Shown piece after piece: positions 60,085 to 64,000 of a DNA stretch of 64,000 bases (position 1 is its first letter; every line of letters starts with the position of its first letter). A program made the translations under genes and the position numbers. The notes beneath the pieces were generated by a model, which was given only the letters and a program-made list of their open reading frames with translations, was not told the origin of the DNA and searched no databases. The stretch is from Planobispora rosea (GTDB lineage: Bacteria > Actinomycetota > Actinomycetes > Streptosporangiales > Streptosporangiaceae). The stretch is from the NCBI RefSeq assembly GCF_014648175.1, contig NZ_BMQP01000004.1, forward strand, positions 248,001 to 312,000. Direction: 5' to 3'.

Positions 60085-60861
60085 TCAACCGAGTTCCTCC
60101 CGGAGATAGTCGCGCCAGCCGGCGGTGAACTCGGCCGCGGTCAGGCCGAGAACAGTCCCGACATCGCTACCGTAAAGCCTCACGAGGGTCCTCTCGCCGT
60201 AACGCCCGGCGATGTAGCGGCAGGCGAGCCACGCCTCCTCGTAGGCCTGCGCCAGCCGTACGGATCCGGGGGCGAAGTCGGCGGGCCCCGGCAGGCCGTC
60301 GGGCAGGACCCCCGCCCGCACCTCCGCGGCCAGCTCGGCGGCGACCGTGCGCACGGCGAGCCCGGAGGCCGCGTAGCCCACGTGGTCGGCGAACCCCTCC
60401 GACAACCACATCGGCACCCGGCCGCCGCGTGTCGCGCCGGTGGCCACGTGAGTGAGCTCGTGGGTGATGACCACGTCCCTGCCGGTCTCGCTGAGGCGCG
60501 CGTAGCCGCTGGGAAGGACGATCACCCGGTCGGCGGTGGCCATCGCGGCCAGCCCGCCGGTGGCCCCGGTGCCCGCGAGCGCCTCGGCCTCGGCGTCGGT
60601 CTCGGGGAAGAGGATCACGGGACGGACCGGCCCCCACATCGCGGCGACGCGGCGGCGGGCGCGCTCGGCCCGTACGGCGAGGTCCTCCAGCAGACCCGCC
60701 GGGACGCGGCGCCCTGCGACGACGACGTAGTGCTCGCCGCGGAGCACGGTGCCGTCGGGCCACGGGTCCTGCGGGAACGGCGCGGACCCGGCGGCCAGAC
60801 CGGCGCCCGCCAGCGCCAGCATTGCGGCGAGTACGGCACGGCGCCCCTGCGGGACGGACAT
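60085..60861 (-). CDS. secreted peptidase MA-like metalloprotease
   Basis: 258 aa with an N-terminal signal (RRAVLAAMLALAGAGLAAGSA). Zinc motif HELTHVATG (about 135) followed by MWLSEGFADHVGY (about 153-165), the gluzincin pattern of the peptidase_MA-like family. It is likely an extracellular or cell-wall metalloprotease. 41 bp upstream (in gene sense, before the M48 gene) suggests one transcription unit 60861 to 57592. Confidence 0.82.
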   Translation of the reverse strand: MSVPQGRRAVLAAMLALAGAGLAAGSAPFPQDPWPDGTVLRGEHYVVVAGRRVPAGLLEDLAVRAERARRRVAAMWGPVRPVILFPETDAEAEALAGTGATGGLAAMATADRVIVLPSGYARLSETGRDVVITHELTHVATGATRGGRVPMWLSEGFADHVGYAASGLAVRTVAAELAAEVRAGVLPDGLPGPADFAPGSVRLAQAYEEAWLACRYIAGRYGERTLVRLYGSDVGTVLGLTAAEFTAGWRDYLREELG

Positions 60862-60902
60862 GAAGGTCGATGGTACGCGACCGGTCCGGTGAAACCTGCG
60901 AG

Positions 60903-60944
60903 AAAAGGCCCCGTCCCCTCCCCCGTGGAGAGGCGGACGGGGCC
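60903..60944 (-). terminator. intrinsic terminator after the first NlpC/P60 gene
   Basis: 10-bp stem GGCCCCGTCC (60907-60916, complement at 60935-60944) with an 18-nt GC-rich loop and, on the minus strand, a TTTT run at the 3' foot (plus AAAA at 60903-60906). One of the few T-tailed terminators here. Confidence 0.8.
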
Positions 60945-60957
60945 GTCACACCGGATG

Positions 60958-61551
60958 TCAGTCGCCGGGACGGACCGCGCCGACGAAGGAGGACCGGTAG
61001 TACCCCTTCAGGCTCACGATCCGGACCCTCTTGCCGCTGCTCGGCGAGTGGACCATCTTCCCCCCGCCGACATAGATGCCGACGTGGCCCAGGCCCCGGA
61101 AGAAGACCAGGTCACCGGGGCGCAGGCTGCGCCACGAGACCTTCTTCCTGACGGACCGGTACTGGCTGTAGGTGATCCGGGGAAGCTTCACTCCCGCCGC
61201 ACGCCATGAGTACTGGGCGAGACCGGAGCAGTCGAAGGCGCCGGGGCCGCTGGCTCCCCAGCGGTACGGGGCGCCGATCTGCCGCTTGGCTGTCGAGACG
61301 GCCTTGGCGGCTCTCTCCTTCTGCCGCGCGGCCCTGCTCGTCTTGGCGCTCATCTTGGCGTTCGCCGTGGTGCTCACTGTGGCGCCCACGATGGCCCTGA
61401 CCGGTACGGCGGTCGTGCTGTTCGTCGTCGCCCGCGCCTGGGTGGCTCCCAGCGTGACCGCTCCGGCCGAGGCGGTCAAAGTGAGGACGAGGCCGCCGAT
61501 GGAAAGGCGGAAAAGACCTGACGAACACGAATTTCGCAGGGTGGTAGACAG
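60958..61551 (-). CDS. secreted NlpC/P60 (C40) cell-wall hydrolase, probable CTG start
   Basis: About 197 aa. NlpC/P60 domain (about 95-195) with catalytic C (FDCSGLAQYSW) and H (GHVGIYVG). A good signal peptide (LFRLSIGGLVLTLTASAGA) exists only if translation starts at the CTG at 61551, which follows AAGGAG by 5 nt; the next in-frame candidate, a TTG at 61479, would delete most of the signal. It cleaves peptidoglycan crosslinks. Controlled by the c-di-AMP riboswitch just upstream. Confidence 0.85.
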   Translation of the reverse strand: MSTTLRNSCSSGLFRLSIGGLVLTLTASAGAVTLGATQARATTNSTTAVPVRAIVGATVSTTANAKMSAKTSRAARQKERAAKAVSTAKRQIGAPYRWGASGPGAFDCSGLAQYSWRAAGVKLPRITYSQYRSVRKKVSWRSLRPGDLVFFRGLGHVGIYVGGGKMVHSPSSGKRVRIVSLKGYYRSSFVGAVRPGD

Positions 61552-61577
61552 GATTTCTCCTTGGGACTTCCTCTGAT

Positions 61578-61713
61578 GCCTACCGGGTTAGCTGACGGAT
61601 TCGGGCAGGGAAGGATGCCCTACGGCATGACGATGCCGATTCACCCCTGGTCGCGTGTGCGTACCTGATGGGTCCCCGGTTCCATGCCTCCTGGCTGCAT
61701 GGATTCGGCAGGC
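61578..61713 (-). ncRNA. ydaO/yuaA c-di-AMP riboswitch
   Basis: On the minus strand the conserved blocks appear in order: GGAACCGGGGACCCA, GGGGTGAATC, then CCCGAATCCGTCAGCTAACC and the closing GGTAGGC. The terminal stem P1 pairs GCCTGCC (61707-61713) with GGTAGGC (61578-61584), 7 bp with one G-U. It lies 27 nt before the CTG of the NlpC/P60 gene and probably represses it when c-di-AMP is high, as described for wall-hydrolase genes in other actinobacteria. Confidence 0.9.
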
Positions 61714-62300
61714 CACCGCGCACGCTGATCACGTTTCGGACCGCGCCGCGAATGACCGGATGGATTTCTATGCGGGACATCGGCACTGAGGGGGCCGATA
61801 TTCGGTGCGGCGGCATGGCTTGCTCGTCGCGACGCCAGAAGGTACTCGGATCGGCAAAGTTCGGCAAAGCCCGCCCCAGGGGAAGTGGGTCGCTCCGCCT
61901 TGATCACAAATCCATAACCCCTGCCCGAACGGCAGTTTCTTCGTCCCGATATGACTCTCGTCACATTCCCCGGAGGGCAAGCTGGGAAACGTCACTCCTG
62001 TCACACGAGTCACACCAGTAATGATCTTGAATGCCCAGGGGAGGCGGGGCGACCGCCGTTCCGGGAGCCGGGCGACGGCAATTCCCGGCTACGGCGGATG
62101 GTCATTCCCGGGCACGGAAAACCACCCTTTCGGGCTATGGTCAATGACCAGGCCAGGGCATAAGAACCGTTATTTCGTGCCATAACCGACAGCTCTTCCG
62201 AGGAAACCGATCAGGCTGCGGCACGAGGGGATCCGCGCCATGCGGATTCGGTATGGAGCCGGGCACCCGGAACGCGATCCCCGCACGCCGGAGCGCAGAC
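61714..62300. other. 587-bp region upstream of the riboswitch, no protein gene
   Basis: No credible coding sequence on either strand. It holds the promoter of the riboswitch-controlled gene (possible -10 TATGGAT near 61908), the GTCAC repeats at 61991-62013 and further short inverted repeats around 62050-62160. It may contain a long leader. Confidence 0.6.
61991..62013. repeat. GTCAC triplet with 9-bp period
   Basis: GTCAC at 61991, 62000 and 62009, with a further GTCAC at 61960. A 9-bp periodic array of this kind resembles a multimeric transcription factor site; the factor is not known. Confidence 0.45.
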
Positions 62301-62316
62301 CCCGGCGAACGCCGGG
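62301..62316 (-). terminator. short hairpin at the end of the second NlpC/P60 gene
   Basis: CCCGGCGAACGCCGGG, a 7-bp stem with minimal loop, immediately following the stop codon (62317-62319) of the minus-strand gene. No T-run. Confidence 0.5.
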
Positions 62317-63318
62317 TCAGGGACGGACGGCCCCGACGAGGCGGCGACCGTAGGAGGACAGGCTGACGACCTTGACCACGTCCCCGGTCTGCGGGGCGTG
62401 GACGATCTGACCGTTGCCGACGTAGAGGCTCACGTGCCCCAGACCCTCGCTGAAGATCAGATCTCCGGGCTGGAGCTCGTCCAGGGAGACGCGGCGGCTG
62501 GCGCCCCAGCTCCACTGCTCCCAGGTCGTCCGGGGGATGCTGACTCCGGCGGCCCGCCAGGCCGCCTGGGTGAGACCGGAGCAGTCCCAGCCGCCCGGCC
62601 CCGTGCCGCCGTACTGGTACGGCTTGCCGACCTGCGCGAAGGCGAACTCCAGGGCCTCGCGGCCGTTGCCGGAGGCCGGACCGGTGTACACGATGCCGGG
62701 GCTGTCGGGGTTGCCGGCCCGGAATGCTCCCAGCTCCCGCAGGAGCTTGGTCTGGGCCCGGACCATCTTGTCGGCCTTGGCCTTCTCCTCGGCCAGCTCG
62801 TCACGCGTCCGGTCGGCCTCGGCCAGGGCGACCTTGGCCTTGTCCCGGCTCACCCGCAGCTCCTCGGTCGCCCGGTCGAAGGCCCGGACGGACTCGGCGC
62901 GCGAGGCGGACAGCTGGTCGGCCGCGGCCAGGCCCCGCAGCAGGGTGCTGGGGTCCGGCTGGCTGACCATGCCCTGCCAGCCGGTCACCCCGCCCATCTG
63001 ATAGGTGCTGACGGCCACCGAGACGAGGTCCTCGCGCAGCCCGGCCACCTTCTCGTTCTGCCGCGTCAGCTCGCCGTTGAGCTTCTGGTACTTCTTCTTG
63101 GCCCGCTTCCACTTCTCGCCGGCCTGGTTGTACTTCTCAACGATCTTGTCGGCCTCTTCGTTGAGCCTCGCCAGCTTCTTCTTGGCCTCGGCGATGGTGG
63201 GCTTGGGCTCGGCGAAGGCGTCGCCGACCGGGAGAGCCGGCAGCAGGATCGCCGCGAGGGCCAGCCCGGCAGCCAGGGAAACCCGCCCGGAACGCTTCGG
63301 CATACCCGCCACGGCCAC
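62317..63318 (-). CDS. secreted NlpC/P60 wall hydrolase with N-terminal coiled coil (RipA/Iap-like)
   Basis: 333 aa. Signal peptide, then a long coiled coil (about 40-205: AEAKKKLARLNEEADKIVEK and further heptads), short linker and a C-terminal NlpC/P60 domain with DCSGLTQAAW and GHVSLYVG. Architecture matches RipA-type D,L-endopeptidases that split daughter cells and are held inactive by their coiled coil. The GTG at 63318 is preferred because GGGGAGGG is 8 nt upstream; ATG 63303 is possible. A TACTAT box is at 63354-63359. No riboswitch in its own leader. Confidence 0.87.
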   Translation of the reverse strand: MAVAGMPKRSGRVSLAAGLALAAILLPALPVGDAFAEPKPTIAEAKKKLARLNEEADKIVEKYNQAGEKWKRAKKKYQKLNGELTRQNEKVAGLREDLVSVAVSTYQMGGVTGWQGMVSQPDPSTLLRGLAAADQLSASRAESVRAFDRATEELRVSRDKAKVALAEADRTRDELAEEKAKADKMVRAQTKLLRELGAFRAGNPDSPGIVYTGPASGNGREALEFAFAQVGKPYQYGGTGPGGWDCSGLTQAAWRAAGVSIPRTTWEQWSWGASRRVSLDELQPGDLIFSEGLGHVSLYVGNGQIVHAPQTGDVVKVVSLSSYGRRLVGAVRP

Positions 63319-63440
63319 GACAACGCCCTCCCCGCGTAAAGCCCTGGGGCGAAATAGTACAGAACGGGTAAGGGGAAACTCACCTTTTCGGCGGTTTTGC
63401 TCTCTCCCCAAAAAAGAGGGGCCGCCGCCGGGAGGATCAC

Positions 63441-63998
63441 TCAGGCGCGGCCGAGCCGTTTCAGGAGCAGCGCCGCGGGGACCGGGCGCGCGCCCATCCG
63501 GCGGACCGACTCGGCCACCTCCCGGTCGGAGGAGACCACCGCGAGCGCGCGCCCCACGGGCTCGGCGCGGACCAGCTGGCGGATCAGGTCGTCGGCGATC
63601 TGACCGGGCGCGCTGAACAGCACCCGGACGCCCCGGGGGGCCGAGACCGGCACCGGGCCGTTCAGCTCCGCGCCGTCGAAGACGACGGTCAGCTCGGTGC
63701 GGGTCTGCGCGTACAGCGCGCCCAGGCCGGTGAGCAGGCGGTTGCGCTGGTCGGCGAGGGTGAGGTTCCCGTAACCGGTCTTGGTCACGTTGTAGCCGTC
63801 CACGATGAGGTGGATCTGCGGCAGCGTGAGCAGCTGGTCCAGGAGGGCGGGGTCGTCGTCGGCGAGCGCCCGTGCGGGCACCGCCTGGACTCCCGGCCGC
63901 CCGGGGGCGACCGAGGCCACGGAGTCGGCGGGCCGGCTGATGCCCGAGGGCAGGGCCAGCTCCCTGCGGAGACCGGCCGCGGCGTCCTGGAGCGCGTC
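63441..63998 (-). CDS. NYN-domain RNA-binding protein, C-terminal part
   Basis: 186 codons in the window; the start is beyond the right edge. The visible part has IHLIVDGYNVTKTGYGNLTL, ELTVVFDGAEL, VRVLFSAPGQIADDLI and AVVSSDREVAESVRRMGA, here each under 20 residues, the PIN-like NYN (YacP/Rae1) nuclease fold with Asp clusters. Family members with N-terminal coiled coil cut RNA on or near ribosomes. Adjacent to the NlpC/P60 gene, an arrangement seen in actinomycetes as I recall. Confidence 0.87.
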   Translation of the reverse strand, partial: DALQDAAAGLRRELALPSGISRPADSVASVAPGRPGVQAVPARALADDDPALLDQLLTLPQIHLIVDGYNVTKTGYGNLTLADQRNRLLTGLGALYAQTRTELTVVFDGAELNGPVPVSAPRGVRVLFSAPGQIADDLIRQLVRAEPVGRALAVVSSDREVAESVRRMGARPVPAALLLKRLGRA

Positions 63999-64000
63999 GA

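Noticed and set aside
63319-63440. A second c-di-AMP riboswitch before the RipA-like gene
   Set aside because: The leader is about 30 nt after a TACTAT box and lacks all ydaO blocks.

Overview
This is a very GC-rich actinomycete chromosome segment. GC-rich third positions, many genes with a TANNNT box about 6-8 nt before the start codon, phosphatidylinositol mannoside-type glycosyltransfer, a MacS-type kinase and a c-di-AMP riboswitch ahead of an NlpC/P60 gene all fit. My inference is the Streptosporangiaceae side of Actinomycetota; the genus cannot be fixed from sequence alone. No tRNA, rRNA, CRISPR array, transposase, integrase or prophage gene was seen, and no obvious biosynthetic gene cluster.

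Region 1 (1-16.4 kb) is a purine catabolic locus. A minus-strand operon runs OHCU decarboxylase, HIU hydrolase, uricase, three xanthine dehydrogenase subunits with an 8-oxoguanine deaminase-like enzyme embedded, a purine permease and XdhC. A divergent PucR regulator sits at 14767-16350. A second minus-strand operon at the left edge (gamma-glutamylcyclotransferase-like protein, hydroxypyruvate isomerase, tartronate semialdehyde reductase) handles the glyoxylate end. Both operons begin with the same 49-bp promoter architecture. Between them lies an unrelated insert: an O-methyltransferase, an Fsr-like exporter and its AraC-type regulator.

Region 2 (16.6-27.3 kb) is core metabolism and signalling: endonuclease IV, a LytS/LytR pair, a sulfite-oxidase-like molybdoenzyme, DAHP synthase behind an aromatic-amino-acid attenuator (leader peptide with FWFWY), a lone receiver protein, ThiI, a MacR/MacS-like pair and a phosphofructokinase whose residues predict pyrophosphate dependence.

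Region 3 (27.4-45.9 kb) is accessory: glycerol kinase behind a perfect DasR-type palindrome, a lactonase, a MarR-GNAT fusion, Dps, a Tat-exported PhoX-like protein, an ArsR-like/SRPBCC pair, a MerR-like/VIT-vWA pair with overlapping genes, a DUF885 metalloprotein, an arylsulfatase next to a homocysteine methyltransferase, a DoxX/MarR divergent pair and a chemoreceptor.

Region 4 (46-64 kb) is a housekeeping block whose order resembles (from memory) the glucokinase region of streptomycetes: two FluC fluoride channels, PlsC-like acyltransferase, esterase, ROK glucokinase, an ArsA-like ATPase, acyl-CoA synthetase, PimB-like mannosyltransferase, M48 protease, two NlpC/P60 wall hydrolases (one under a c-di-AMP riboswitch and apparently starting at CTG) and the 3' part of a NYN-domain RNA-binding protein gene.

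The signals most worth following are regulatory: the shared purine promoter, the aro attenuator, the dre-like site at glpK, the riboswitch plus CTG start, and the MerR/VIT-vWA module of unknown function.
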